A stretch of 18,815 nucleotides of DNA from an uncultured Clostridia bacterium (GCA_905235815.1 CAJOMT010000015.1:1-18815); one strand, 5' to 3'; shown: positions 7,307 through 16,421, counted from the first letter of the stretch. Numbers and translations: made by a program. Notes: a model not told the origin generated them from the letters alone.

Positions 7307-7336
7307 ATTATACCATAATTAAGAAAAATATATCAA
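7307..7336 (-). promoter_or_regulatory. Promoter of the lgt-pncB-lspA-rluD operon
   Basis: Minus strand: -35 TTGATA (7336-7331), 18 bp spacer, -10 TATAAT (7312-7307), with the lgt TTG start 48 bp beyond the -10. The surroundings are very A/T-rich. The rest of the 7260-7376 gap shows no other clear element. Confidence 0.82.
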
Positions 7337-7376
7337 CAGAATTTATACGTTTTCATCAAATTTTAATTTTTAAGCG

Positions 7377-7413
7377 AAAATAAAGTGCGTAAGGAACTAA
7401 ACTTACGCACTTT
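7377..7413 (-). terminator. Rho-independent terminator of the glycan operon (stem also followed by T on the + strand)
   Basis: A 12-bp perfect stem AAAGTGCGTAAG / CTTACGCACTTT with an 8-base loop lies a few bases after the araM stop. The minus transcript continues with TTTATTTT after the GC-rich stem. On the plus strand the same stem is followed by seven T, so it could work both ways, though no plus-strand gene approaches it. Confidence 0.9.
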
Positions 7414-7416
7414 TTT

Positions 7417-8526
7417 TCAGAAATATTTTTTGACAACCGGTAAAATTTCTTCCGTTAAGCCGAGATCGTGAATAAGGGTAAGTACCGTGTATCTGTCCCT
7501 TAACTTATATGCATTTCGGAACATATCATCAAACGTTTCTTCTCTTACGCCTATCTCGGAAAATCTGGTGGGACACCCTACTTTTATAAGCATCTTTTCA
7601 ATTTCTTCCGTCGTCGGAAGTTCTTTGACGTATTCGTATACCTTATCGCTGCCCTTAAATTTCACGTCGTTACGTTTCAAATAATTATATGCCTCGATTG
7701 AAATGAGAGTGCCTATCGCTACTTTTATCCCGTGCATCGGTATTTTCTCTCCTCGAGCGACAAAATCCATTTCGAGGAAATGCGACATATGGTGTTCGCT
7801 TCCGCTCGCAGGTCTCGAATTGCCGCATTCTGCCATAGCAAGCCCCGCCGCCAATAAAGCGTCCATAAGTTTGGAGGTCGCTTCCTTTTCTCCGCTTGCT
7901 AGCGGAATATAGTTGCTTACGCAAGCCTCACGAGCCTTTACCATATGCTCAAACGCCGACTCATTGATAACCTCACCGTTCACTTCGTGCGAAAGCCGCC
8001 AATCGAGCAGACACGTATATTTGCCTATAATGTCGCCAAAGCCCGATGCAATCATCATTTTAGGCGCATTTGCTATTATATCCGTATCGATAAGCACGTC
8101 CTTAGGTATATGCGTTTCGTAACTTATTTTCTTGCCGCCTACCATCAGCGCCGCACCTTTGGAACAATACCCGTCCATACTCGGAGCCGTGGCAAGCACT
8201 CCGCAAGGTAGTCCCACTTTATGCGATACGTATTTCGTCATATCGTTAAGCGTTCCGCTGCCGACGGCAAGGACGTAATCACAGTCAAAGGCAAGCACAT
8301 CCTCGATAAACATACCGCAAGCGGATTCGTTCGGCACAAGTTCTTCATCGTCGAAATACGTAAAATCTATAACGCAACCTATCGCCTTTAATTTCTCCGC
8401 TAACGGCTCCGCAAATTTTCTGGTGTTGGCGTCGCATGCAACGCATATTTTTTTATTTGCGTTTTTCTCGAAAAAAACGGGATATTCACCGTTTATATTT
8501 TTATATTCTATATTTATATCAATCAT
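7417..8526 (-). CDS. araM: sn-glycerol-1-phosphate dehydrogenase (AraM/EgsA-like)
   Basis: Member of the iron/zinc-dependent alcohol dehydrogenase-like group that reduces dihydroxyacetone phosphate to sn-glycerol-1-phosphate with NAD(P)H. The 369 residues show the dinucleotide-binding GSGTLND at 89-95 followed by TKYVS, then ATAPSMDGYCSKGAALMVGGKK at about 112-133. Metal ligands are expected at Asp165 (SGFGDIIGK), the SEHHMSH histidines at 245-246 and His265 (PMHGIKV). All are intact, so an active enzyme is likely. In Bacillus subtilis AraM sits in the arabinose operon and makes the glycerol-1-phosphate used for heptaprenylglyceryl phosphate. Here it is last in a rhamnosidase operon, 7 bp after the GH78-like gene and directly before the terminator. 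It could instead act on a sugar-derived compound; the family is secure, the substrate is not. Confidence 0.9.
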   Translation of the reverse strand: MIDINIEYKNINGEYPVFFEKNANKKICVACDANTRKFAEPLAEKLKAIGCVIDFTYFDDEELVPNESACGMFIEDVLAFDCDYVLAVGSGTLNDMTKYVSHKVGLPCGVLATAPSMDGYCSKGAALMVGGKKISYETHIPKDVLIDTDIIANAPKMMIASGFGDIIGKYTCLLDWRLSHEVNGEVINESAFEHMVKAREACVSNYIPLASGEKEATSKLMDALLAAGLAMAECGNSRPASGSEHHMSHFLEMDFVARGEKIPMHGIKVAIGTLISIEAYNYLKRNDVKFKGSDKVYEYVKELPTTEEIEKMLIKVGCPTRFSEIGVREETFDDMFRNAYKLRDRYTVLTLIHDLGLTEEILPVVKKYF

Positions 8527-8533
8527 ATTTTGA

Positions 8534-10768
8534 TCAGCTTCCGCTTTTTACTTTAAAAATTTTATCCTTGTAAGGAATTTTCGCATCGGCTTTTAAACCG
8601 AGAGTTTTGCCGCCAAGCGTTACTCCGTTCTCGTCAATTCCGACGATGCCGAAAACAGCCTTTAATATCCATTCGCTTGTAATTGCCGCAAATGCGTGGC
8701 AACAACTTCCGCCGCACGTATTGTACTCCCAATACGTACCTGTCTTTTCCGCCTGAAAAAGAAAATACTTCTTCAAGTCCCTAACTAACCTCTCATTTTC
8801 CCCTTTTCGACTTAAATAATCCAGCCGTAAATACAAGCCTATAAACGCATTGGAACGAGACATATTCGGGTATCTTTCAAATACTTCGCTATCCGATTTG
8901 CCGAAAATATCCGAATAAAGTTCGGGATACGTTTCCCTATCTGCGTATCCGCACCAAAACGCATAGTACTGGCACGTCTCCGTCCATTCGGTATTCAGAA
9001 TAAGTTCGCCACATTCGTTTCTAACGGCGTTATCCACGAAGAATTTTCCGTTATAACTCCGCTCTATGATTGCCTTGTCCATTTCAGCGGCTATTTCCGC
9101 ATATTTCTCATTTCCGTAAAGTGCGTAAGCAGCCTTTAACGCTTTGGAAAACAACATATTCGTGGGGAAATTTACCCCACCGGTAAGGTCGTTAGCCCTA
9201 CTCCACTCGACGAATACCCAGCCGTCGATGTCTTCGAGAAGGTATTCATCGTTTAAAAACTTTAATTCGTAATTTATAAAGTCGTCGACTTTATTTTTAA
9301 AACCCTTTACAAACTCTGCGTCGCCGGTGCGCTCTAAGTAACTTTCAAGTTCCAGAATAAACCACATACACCAGTTAGGTATAAATCTTCCCTCTACTAC
9401 GTGGTCGCAAGGGTAGCACATAGGAAGAACCCCCTTTGGCACGCACTTGCAAAACTCCTGTCGGTAATCATAAAAGGTTTCGAGCGTGTTCTTTTCAACG
9501 GCGTTGCTACCCGTTAGTATCGTTTCCGCTCTACCCGTAAAATAACTGTCGCAAAGCCAGCCTGCACGCTCTCTCGACGGACAATCCGTCAAAATATCCA
9601 CCGCATTCGGCGCAAAAGTGTTTACTGCGGCTTTAAAAAGCAATTCGAGTTGCTCGTCTTCGCACGAAAACTCGGCTTTTACTTTTGAATTTTCATAAGT
9701 AATAAGGCGCACGTTCGTTAGCTTTACCGCACCGCTTATGACGTAAAAACGAATATAACGCATTTCGTCCGGCTCAAACGTCAGCAATGAATATCTGCCC
9801 TTTTTCAATTTGTAATTGACTAACGAAATCGAATGAAGGCGGTAAACGTCAATGTTCGTAGCACCGCCGATAAAAGTCTCTGTCCTATCCGTCGAAACGC
9901 TCTTGTTCTCAGTTGAATCGCTCCGAAATTTTTCGGAATTTTCGTATTTTAGCGGTGACAATAATTCGTCGTAATTTATCATCAGATTCGCATCTTCGAT
10001 AACTTCCGCATCAAACGCTATAAAGCCGCAAGCGTTCCTATTAAGCTTATAACACCTATACGTTCCCGAAAGTATTTCTCCTTCGCTATCGGTCTTTTCA
10101 AAACCGTATGCGTCGTTTTCAAGAGTTATCCGGTATTCTTGTTCCGCTCTTTTATAGCCGCCCGCATTCCGTCTATTGAGATATGCGTCGTCGTATTCGG
10201 TAAATAGCGTCTTTTTAAACACCTTTCCGCTCTCATACGGCTCGGCACCGACTTCGTTAAACGTTGGGTACGGCGCACAACTTTCGCCTATTTCGCAACA
10301 ATATTTTTCATCGACGCCTATCGGCAATAAATCGTTTTCACCCAGCCTATAAGCCTCTATAAATCCACGCTGGTAACTGAAACGCTGTACTTTGCGCAGT
10401 CTGCCGTTGTTTATATAAGCCTCAAAATCCAAAGAATCGGCTACGGTCTCTCCGTTTACGACTATCTCCGCCGCAAAAAACGGCTGCTGATTCACGATAT
10501 AAAAATTGTTGACTCTGTAACTTACGCATTCGACCGCCACGGCTACGGTTTTGCCTATATATTCGTCCAGAGAATATACGTTAACAGCCGCCTTGCCGTG
10601 CGCTTTTCTTCTCGGCCCGTAGCCCACAAGATTTCCGTTTACGCATACGCGGAAAGAAACGTCGCTCGAAAGTTTAAGAAACGTCTTTTCTTTGACCGTC
10701 ATTCGGTAAATAAATACAATAGCGACGTTCATTTCATTGCGTAAATTTTCAGCCCAGATTTGCCTCAT
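8534..10768 (-). CDS. GH78-type alpha-L-rhamnosidase-like glycoside hydrolase, cytoplasmic
   Basis: Likely hydrolyses terminal alpha-L-rhamnose or a related sugar from imported oligosaccharides by an inverting mechanism. The 744 residues lack a signal peptide. N-terminal beta-sandwich domains (about 1-360) contain FRVCVNGNLVGYGPRR, a sugar-binding module feature of this family. The (alpha/alpha)6 catalytic domain has DCPSRERAGWLCD at 395-407, with Glu400 in the position of the general acid, and KTGTYWEYNT with Glu681 in the position of the second catalytic glutamate. A small C-terminal beta domain ends the protein. About 21 cysteines fit a cytoplasmic location. The start at 10768 keeps the IWAENLRNE block aligned with the usual family start, though the RBS is weak. 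It follows the barrel protein gene by 10 bp. The exact sugar is uncertain, since many GH78-like subfamilies are uncharacterised. Confidence 0.88.
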   Translation of the reverse strand: MRQIWAENLRNEMNVAIVFIYRMTVKEKTFLKLSSDVSFRVCVNGNLVGYGPRRKAHGKAAVNVYSLDEYIGKTVAVAVECVSYRVNNFYIVNQQPFFAAEIVVNGETVADSLDFEAYINNGRLRKVQRFSYQRGFIEAYRLGENDLLPIGVDEKYCCEIGESCAPYPTFNEVGAEPYESGKVFKKTLFTEYDDAYLNRRNAGGYKRAEQEYRITLENDAYGFEKTDSEGEILSGTYRCYKLNRNACGFIAFDAEVIEDANLMINYDELLSPLKYENSEKFRSDSTENKSVSTDRTETFIGGATNIDVYRLHSISLVNYKLKKGRYSLLTFEPDEMRYIRFYVISGAVKLTNVRLITYENSKVKAEFSCEDEQLELLFKAAVNTFAPNAVDILTDCPSRERAGWLCDSYFTGRAETILTGSNAVEKNTLETFYDYRQEFCKCVPKGVLPMCYPCDHVVEGRFIPNWCMWFILELESYLERTGDAEFVKGFKNKVDDFINYELKFLNDEYLLEDIDGWVFVEWSRANDLTGGVNFPTNMLFSKALKAAYALYGNEKYAEIAAEMDKAIIERSYNGKFFVDNAVRNECGELILNTEWTETCQYYAFWCGYADRETYPELYSDIFGKSDSEVFERYPNMSRSNAFIGLYLRLDYLSRKGENERLVRDLKKYFLFQAEKTGTYWEYNTCGGSCCHAFAAITSEWILKAVFGIVGIDENGVTLGGKTLGLKADAKIPYKDKIFKVKSGS

Positions 10769-10778
10769 ATCTTTTCGG

Positions 10779-11987
10779 TTATATCGTCTTAAAGAATAAA
10801 CCCTCTCCCTCTTTGAATGAGACGGTCAAAATGCCGCCTTTGTAATCGCATTTCTTATATTTCTTTTCTTCGGGATCGAAAACGTATATCTCGTTTACGC
10901 CCGAAACGTAAAATTCAGATTTTTCAAGCCGTTCGAAACTGTTATTGAAAATCATAAATCTGTCTTTATCTTCGTGCTCGGTTATAATGAATTTACGCTC
11001 TCCGTCGAGCGGACGAACACAATAATCTTTCGGCAACAATTCAACCACACCTTTTGCGTAGTAAGTGGAAATATCTTGCGTATGATATGCGTGAACGGTT
11101 TGCATATCGAGCATTTCGTTCCCCACCGCTCTTATCTCGTAATTTAAAGCGCCCGTTGCCGCAAGCAGTTCGGGATTAGGAATACTTCCGTCCTGCATTA
11201 TAAGCCCTTCCGTAAAAGATCCGCCGTTATCCCTCGGCGACACCATATTAAAATACGATAATGCCTTAAAGCCGTACGCTAAATACGCATACGCTTGCCA
11301 ACGAATTTCTTCTATCGTCGGCATACGGCACGCTCCGCCGCCAAACGCTTGCAAAAATGCATGGGTGCGCAATTTTCCGTTATCATACGCCGCTTTTCGG
11401 ATATTTTCCATATCTGCGAAAATAGCATCTTTCAGTCTCCCGTCCTTCATAAACGGATAAAAATCGTGGCTCAAAAACGCTATGTTCTCCGCACCTGCCG
11501 CATCTATTACCGCCTGCAAATGATCTTCGTACGTGGCTTGCAGTCTACGCACGGAAACAGACGAGGGGTTTAAATTGAATAACGGCCATACGTCGGGGTT
11601 GTTTTCGCGATATTTGCGAACCCATTCGCCAAGCATTTTTACTTCACAGCCCATAGGCTCGTCAAAAATGTGGAATACCGCTAAATTCTCGCCCATTTCT
11701 TTGGCAAACGCAATGTGCTTATTAAACGCTTCTTCCGACGTGCCCCTTTTGTCGCCGAAACATTCCATTCCGTACAACACGCCGTATTTTGAACATAACC
11801 TATCTATTTCTTTCCAATCTTCTATATCGTCGTGCGTTTCCTCGTCGTACCACGAGAACGGAAAGGGATGAAAATTCACCCCTAATTCCGTTAACCTTTT
11901 CATCTGTTCTTCCTGGCTCATTATTCCGTAATCGAAATACGTTACCCATGAGCCTATCAGAAATTCATCAAACAGTTTATTGTTCAT
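10779..11987 (-). CDS. Cytoplasmic glycosidase-like TIM-barrel protein with DEP motif
   Basis: No named family recognised, but the 402 residues look like a clan-A-type glycoside hydrolase barrel: GSWVTYFDYG, then alternating strands and helices, LAVFHIFDEPMG with Asp109-Glu110-Pro111, FNLNPSS near 138-143, LSHDFYPFM at 172-180 and IRWQAYAYLAYGFKALSYF at about 228-246. A C-terminal beta domain (about 300-402) follows. The Glu of DEP is the likely acid/base. It shares these blocks in the same order with the barrel lipoprotein two genes upstream, so the two are paralogues. It has no signal peptide, so it is cytoplasmic. I chose the ATG at 11987 with GGAG upstream; a longer frame reaches 12026 but runs deeper into the preceding gene. 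The chosen start overlaps that gene by 11 bp. Confidence 0.8.
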   Translation of the reverse strand: MNNKLFDEFLIGSWVTYFDYGIMSQEEQMKRLTELGVNFHPFPFSWYDEETHDDIEDWKEIDRLCSKYGVLYGMECFGDKRGTSEEAFNKHIAFAKEMGENLAVFHIFDEPMGCEVKMLGEWVRKYRENNPDVWPLFNLNPSSVSVRRLQATYEDHLQAVIDAAGAENIAFLSHDFYPFMKDGRLKDAIFADMENIRKAAYDNGKLRTHAFLQAFGGGACRMPTIEEIRWQAYAYLAYGFKALSYFNMVSPRDNGGSFTEGLIMQDGSIPNPELLAATGALNYEIRAVGNEMLDMQTVHAYHTQDISTYYAKGVVELLPKDYCVRPLDGERKFIITEHEDKDRFMIFNNSFERLEKSEFYVSGVNEIYVFDPEEKKYKKCDYKGGILTVSFKEGEGLFFKTI

Positions 11988-14900
11988 TATATTTGTTTCT
12001 TCTCCCGAACAGCACGATAAACGCAAAACAAATCAATACAAGCGAACCGAGCGTTTGCGCCGAAACAGACGCTCCGCAACTGCTACTCGTATTAGCTTTT
12101 TGTTCGGATTTTACGACCGCCTCTATTACTACGTCCTCGTCTCCGACTACAAACGTATAAATTCCGTCATCGTCGCTAATCGTAACGCCGCCTGAAACGA
12201 CTCTAAAGCCGTCAAACTTATATCCCTTGATGTCGCGGTATGCAATGGTCACAGTGTCGCCTTCGGTATACTTGCCTGCGCCTTCGCCGCCGAGCACGGA
12301 AACCGTTACGCTTCTGAGCGCCTTTTCATATACCGCAGTAAACTTCGTGTCGCCGCTTATTCCGACGGTAGAAACATCCCAACCGACGAAATTATATCCC
12401 TCTTTAACCGGTATTTCTCCGCCAAAGATTACGGTCGCATTGTATTCTGCGTTCTGTCTTTCCAAAAGCGTTGTTCCGTCTTCGGCGTAAAACTCTACAG
12501 TGTATATCTTTCCGCCCCATATCGGATATAACGTTTGACTTGTCTTAGTAAGTTCGAATTCGTTTTCGTATCTTATATATCCGCCGCCTTTAACGTCCGT
12601 CCAACCGACAATTTCGTAATTTTCGAATTCAATAGTCGGCAAAGTTACTATCTGACCGTAAATGCCAGTTATAGGCTGTAACGTTTCGGTAAGTTCAATC
12701 AAACCGAATACGCCGTCGGACGTATCGAATTTCAATTCGCAGTTTTGCCAAGTCAAATTTGCTTTTACGGATATGTCGCCCGTAACGTTTAACAGTTCGC
12801 TTTGAGTTTTATCCCAAACTATTGCAGACGTTACGCCCTCGATAGAGTCGGGAAGCGCTACGTTTCCGCCGCTATATACGTGAAGCTCTGAAACCGTTCT
12901 GCCCGTCGCCTCGTCGGTAAACGTAACTACGTTTCCCCTCGGCAAAGAAATGATAGTCGCCTCGCCCTCTACGGCGTAATAGTTATTGTAAATACCCTCT
13001 GCAAAACTTTCGTTTCCATCGAAATTTTCTTCGTATAAGTTTTCTCCGTCGTAACTTATCGCCAAAGTATCGATAACCGCATTTCCTTTCAGTTCCAACG
13101 ATACCGTACGGGTATTGAGTCCCGTTTGCGTCGAACCCACGTAAGTAAACTTATCGCAATCGATATATCCTCTTGAAACGGTTATGTTTCCTGCGGAAGT
13201 AATAGTTACTTTTATTCTGTAACCTTGCTCCGCATATTCGGTTATATCCTTACCCATAACGAGGATTTGAGCGCCTTGCGGCAAAGATACCAAATCAAAC
13301 GTAATGTCGACGTTCGCCGCCGAATCGCTACGCTCTCTTATAAATTTCACCCTACCGTTTACGGCAAGAGCCTTGTTTTCCGCATAGACGTCGTCTATTT
13401 CGACGAATTGCGCAGACAAAGTCTTACTTTGAGACGGCGCAATGCTTTCAGACCAACCTGCGAATACATAACCAGCCTTTTGAGGAGTAGCGCCGCCGTA
13501 ATACGGAACTTCGCCCGGCTTAGTGGTTACGGAATAGAGTTTCACTTTCCCCGAATAATATTCGGTTTGATAACTCTTCATTTTCCATACCGCATAAATG
13601 GTTTTATCGCGACAGTTCATATTTACGACAGAACCCGTTTCGTACTGTACGTTCGTATCTCCCTCTCTGATAGAAAATCCAACAAGGTCGTAGTCCTGAC
13701 GAACGAGTATATCGGAAGGTATCCTGTAATTTTCGTCTACGGGTACACGAATCACCTTGTCGTTTACATTCTGTATTCCGCTTCTTAGCGTAAGCGTGAA
13801 ATAAGAAACCGGCGTGCCGTAAACTACCAAATCGTCGTTAACGGAATCAAAATCTATATTTGAATAATCGAATTTATAAACTTTGTTGCCCGAATATATT
13901 CTCGTGCCCGAAAAATCCAATCCTGCACAAGTCTTTGTAGTGGCAACCGTTTCTCCGCTCGAAGCGTCTTTGAAAGTTACGTTGTAGAGTTCTTTTTCGA
14001 GAATTCCGAGTTGCGCCGTGGTCCCTTGAGTCCTTCCGATCGCATTGCTGTAATTGATCGCATTGAAACGTATTCCGCTCGGCAATTCGAGATGATTTTC
14101 GCCGTCGAATTTACAGATACTCGCACCCGCTTGCATCAACGGAGGCATATATACCATATTTGCCGTAACCGTTTCGAAATCTTCGGCGTAGCGAATAGCG
14201 GCATCTTGATAACTTGTACCGTCGTATATTCGCATATTGTCGAGTTCCAATTCGACCGAATGTCCAAGCCCGTCGGCAGAAGTAGCCGCTCCGCTTATAT
14301 TCGCCTTCATACAGAGGCCCTGTATCTCCATACCTGCCATCGTGCCGTTAGTATACTTTTCGTTGAATCTTGCGGCGTCGATTTGTTTCTGATAAGCAAA
14401 CAATACTTCGTAAGCGGATTCTTCTTCGAATATACCCTTTCTTTCAACGCAGAACCATTCTTGATTTCCGCCGTATTGTTTACCTTTATAGGTAAATGGC
14501 TTGTAAGTTAAGCTTACTTTATAACTGTACCCTTCCTCCATAAATTCTTCGGGAGTGCCGACGTATTCGGATATGAGCCTGAAGTTGCCCCTATCCGACC
14601 ATTCTTTTATCTGTCCGTTGCAAAAATATTGAAAGCCTCCGAAGTTGTATTCAGTGATCTGTTCAATATGCCAAGCCGGAGTCGACGGAGAATTTGAATA
14701 AGGATAATTTTCCACTTTGCCGAATATGAAATTCACAGAAGCCAAACTTCCGCTTGTGCCCGAAAACGACATTACGTCATAAGATTTATTGTAATTTAAA
14801 TCTTTGAAGTTGCTTTTGTAAAGATCGAATTCGACAGTCGCTCCCTTATAATCGAACAGCGGCGATACCGGAGCAAAGAATGCGGACTCGTATCCGCTTT

Positions 14901-15021
14901 GCACGGTCAGAGTTTTATTGTAGTTGTTTGAGTCTGCCTTAGCGGGCGACGAAGCAGAATATACTCCGAAACAGCCGACGGCAAATATTGCCAACATAAA
15001 TAAAATTAGTTTATTCTTCAT
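11977..15021 (-). CDS. Large secreted surface protein with InlB/Listeria-Bacteroides repeats and Cys-type C-terminal tag
   Basis: Secreted, probably surface-attached glycan-binding or adhesion protein; no enzyme motif recognised. I start at the ATG 15021 (MKNKLILFMLAIFAVG), which has GAGG six bases upstream; a GTG at 15033 is also open. The signal peptide ends near AKA-D (29/30). Residues about 35-290 look like a concanavalin-type beta sandwich (ATVEFDLYKSNF, ELELDNMRIYDG). From about 405 on there are roughly five to six beta-grasp repeats of the Flg_new/InlB type, seen as GYVFAGW, NYEIVGW, YNFVGW and GYKFDGF with Y-x-VW or A-VY ends. A second non-repeat module (about 545-690) interrupts them. 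The end is TSSSCGAS (Cys982), a hydrophobic helix, and RRNKYNEQ; there is no LPXTG. Gene-end overlap of 11 bp with the next gene suggests coupled translation. Confidence 0.86.
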   Translation of the reverse strand: MKNKLILFMLAIFAVGCFGVYSASSPAKADSNNYNKTLTVQSGYESAFFAPVSPLFDYKGATVEFDLYKSNFKDLNYNKSYDVMSFSGTSGSLASVNFIFGKVENYPYSNSPSTPAWHIEQITEYNFGGFQYFCNGQIKEWSDRGNFRLISEYVGTPEEFMEEGYSYKVSLTYKPFTYKGKQYGGNQEWFCVERKGIFEEESAYEVLFAYQKQIDAARFNEKYTNGTMAGMEIQGLCMKANISGAATSADGLGHSVELELDNMRIYDGTSYQDAAIRYAEDFETVTANMVYMPPLMQAGASICKFDGENHLELPSGIRFNAINYSNAIGRTQGTTAQLGILEKELYNVTFKDASSGETVATTKTCAGLDFSGTRIYSGNKVYKFDYSNIDFDSVNDDLVVYGTPVSYFTLTLRSGIQNVNDKVIRVPVDENYRIPSDILVRQDYDLVGFSIREGDTNVQYETGSVVNMNCRDKTIYAVWKMKSYQTEYYSGKVKLYSVTTKPGEVPYYGGATPQKAGYVFAGWSESIAPSQSKTLSAQFVEIDDVYAENKALAVNGRVKFIRERSDSAANVDITFDLVSLPQGAQILVMGKDITEYAEQGYRIKVTITSAGNITVSRGYIDCDKFTYVGSTQTGLNTRTVSLELKGNAVIDTLAISYDGENLYEENFDGNESFAEGIYNNYYAVEGEATIISLPRGNVVTFTDEATGRTVSELHVYSGGNVALPDSIEGVTSAIVWDKTQSELLNVTGDISVKANLTWQNCELKFDTSDGVFGLIELTETLQPITGIYGQIVTLPTIEFENYEIVGWTDVKGGGYIRYENEFELTKTSQTLYPIWGGKIYTVEFYAEDGTTLLERQNAEYNATVIFGGEIPVKEGYNFVGWDVSTVGISGDTKFTAVYEKALRSVTVSVLGGEGAGKYTEGDTVTIAYRDIKGYKFDGFRVVSGGVTISDDDGIYTFVVGDEDVVIEAVVKSEQKANTSSSCGASVSAQTLGSLVLICFAFIVLFGRRNKYNEQ

Positions 15022-15029
15022 ACCGCACC

Positions 15030-16421
15030 TCACTTTAATACGATGAACGCCGCTTCGCCGGCAGCGAGATCAAGCGTTATCTTCGAGCCTTTTACGTTCG
15101 CAGTCTGTCCTCTTTGAATAACTTCATAGCCGTATCTTGCGTCGAAATCAAGTCTTGCCGAAGCATCTTTATACATATCGTTATTGACTACGTAAAGACA
15201 AGTCTTTCCGTAATAGTCAAAACAGCCGACAGTAACCGAATCGCCCGAAACTTTCTTTAATTCGCGGAACGTACCGTCCTCTATAACTTCTCCGAATCCG
15301 AGATATTCCTTGCCCGTCAATTCACCGTTAATTATGACGCCGTGATGGTTTGCTTTCATCAAATAATGATCGACAGCCAAAAGTTGCTTGTTCACTTCTT
15401 TTACGTAATAGTAAACTTCCGTCTTATTGCCGAGATAATCGAACATTGCAACCGTATGGCCTTGTTCGACTTCACTTGAAAACGAAATAGGTGAATTTAT
15501 CGGGAAATAATCTATTCCCTTTGCGCCGAACGCGACGTATTCGTTTACTTGCCACGACAATTCGCCTTCGTCCGGTAAGCGAACTTTCCCTTCCTCGCAA
15601 ACCGCTACGAACGGAGTCCACGCAATTTTCATACTATCCGCTATGTGCTTTGCAAGACTAAGGTTCGTAAAATACCACGTGTAGTCCATTCCGGTTTTTT
15701 TAAGCGGATATATATCGTACGCCAACATTTTGGAACCGCTGCCCTGAAAGATAGCTTCTGCGGAAGCAATATAATTCTCATTCGCTTTTGGCGCATACAT
15801 CGACGCCCAATACGGATTGAGGTTCAAATACCCTTGAACGTTTAATCCGGCGTTCTGCGCCGCTTCATAAAACGTCGTAAGACCTATATTCATCTCTTTT
15901 TCGGTTCCTACAAAGGGTTCGTCTTTGAGATACAATCCCGCAAAACTCTTATGACGCGCGGCATATTCGGCAAGCGCCGTTTCCAAAGTTGAAACGGAAA
16001 CTTTCGCCGAGCCTCCGGATATCAGATTGCTATCGGTAACGTAGTAACCTAAATCGTATTTATCGCAATAACTTAGTATCGTTTCAACGTCGTCGTAGTA
16101 TCTTATGGCGTCGTCGTTTGCCTGAATCAGCAAATTTATACCCGACTCTTTAACGGCGGCAAAATAGTCGTCGTTTTTCATATCCGGATAATACTGTCCG
16201 TTATAAGTTGCCTCTGCCGGAGCGCTCCAAAACCCTAAAAGGGGCATTACTTCGCCGTCTCCGCCAAAACAATCGTAAACCAATTCCGTAGGCGCATAAT
16301 GATCCCACGTCTTTGCCTTTTGCACTTCGCTGTTCGGTTGCTCGGCAGATTCGCCGCAGCCCACTAATGCGCTCAATGAGAGCAACCCGACCATTACAAT
16401 ACAAGTAATCTTCTTTTTCAT
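15030..16421 (-). CDS. Extracellular lipoprotein with glycosidase-like TIM barrel (DEP motif)
   Basis: Probably a membrane-anchored glycoside hydrolase working on the outside of the cell; family not identified. The 463 residues begin with a lipoprotein signal, lipobox LVGC and Cys22. The barrel shows LLGFWSAP at 61-68, INLLIQAND, LGYYVTDSN, FAGLYLKDEPF with Asp167-Glu168-Pro169, GYLNLNPYWASMY at about 197-209, LAYDIYPLKK at 233-242 and LSWQVNEYVAFGAKGIDYF. A C-terminal beta domain ends in AAGEAAFIVLK, as is usual for clan-A glycosidases. The shared blocks make it a paralogue of the cytoplasmic barrel protein. The ATG at 16421 overlaps the upstream stop by four bases, with GAGG eight bases before it inside the preceding coding sequence; a GTG at 16430 is less likely. 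The gene starts in the terminal codons of the tagged surface protein. Confidence 0.85.
   Translation of the reverse strand: MKKKITCIVMVGLLSLSALVGCGESAEQPNSEVQKAKTWDHYAPTELVYDCFGGDGEVMPLLGFWSAPAEATYNGQYYPDMKNDDYFAAVKESGINLLIQANDDAIRYYDDVETILSYCDKYDLGYYVTDSNLISGGSAKVSVSTLETALAEYAARHKSFAGLYLKDEPFVGTEKEMNIGLTTFYEAAQNAGLNVQGYLNLNPYWASMYAPKANENYIASAEAIFQGSGSKMLAYDIYPLKKTGMDYTWYFTNLSLAKHIADSMKIAWTPFVAVCEEGKVRLPDEGELSWQVNEYVAFGAKGIDYFPINSPISFSSEVEQGHTVAMFDYLGNKTEVYYYVKEVNKQLLAVDHYLMKANHHGVIINGELTGKEYLGFGEVIEDGTFRELKKVSGDSVTVGCFDYYGKTCLYVVNNDMYKDASARLDFDARYGYEVIQRGQTANVKGSKITLDLAAGEAAFIVLK

Noticed and set aside
7382..7413. The 12-bp inverted repeat as an attachment site or repeat element
   Set aside because: It sits directly after a stop codon with T-rich sequence on both sides, and no second copy or integrase is seen; a terminator explains it fully.
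12000..13900. Possible DNA-level tandem repeats in the InlB-like region
   Set aside because: The protein repeats are clearly diverged (GYVFAGW, NYEIVGW, YNFVGW) and I see no matching DNA repeats, so this is old domain duplication rather than a recent repeat expansion.
13225..14511. Long plus-strand open frames of 187 and 166 codons
   Set aside because: They lie antisense inside the large surface protein gene, have no RBS or domain, and their compositions (Arg, Tyr, Ile, His rich) are those of shadow frames.
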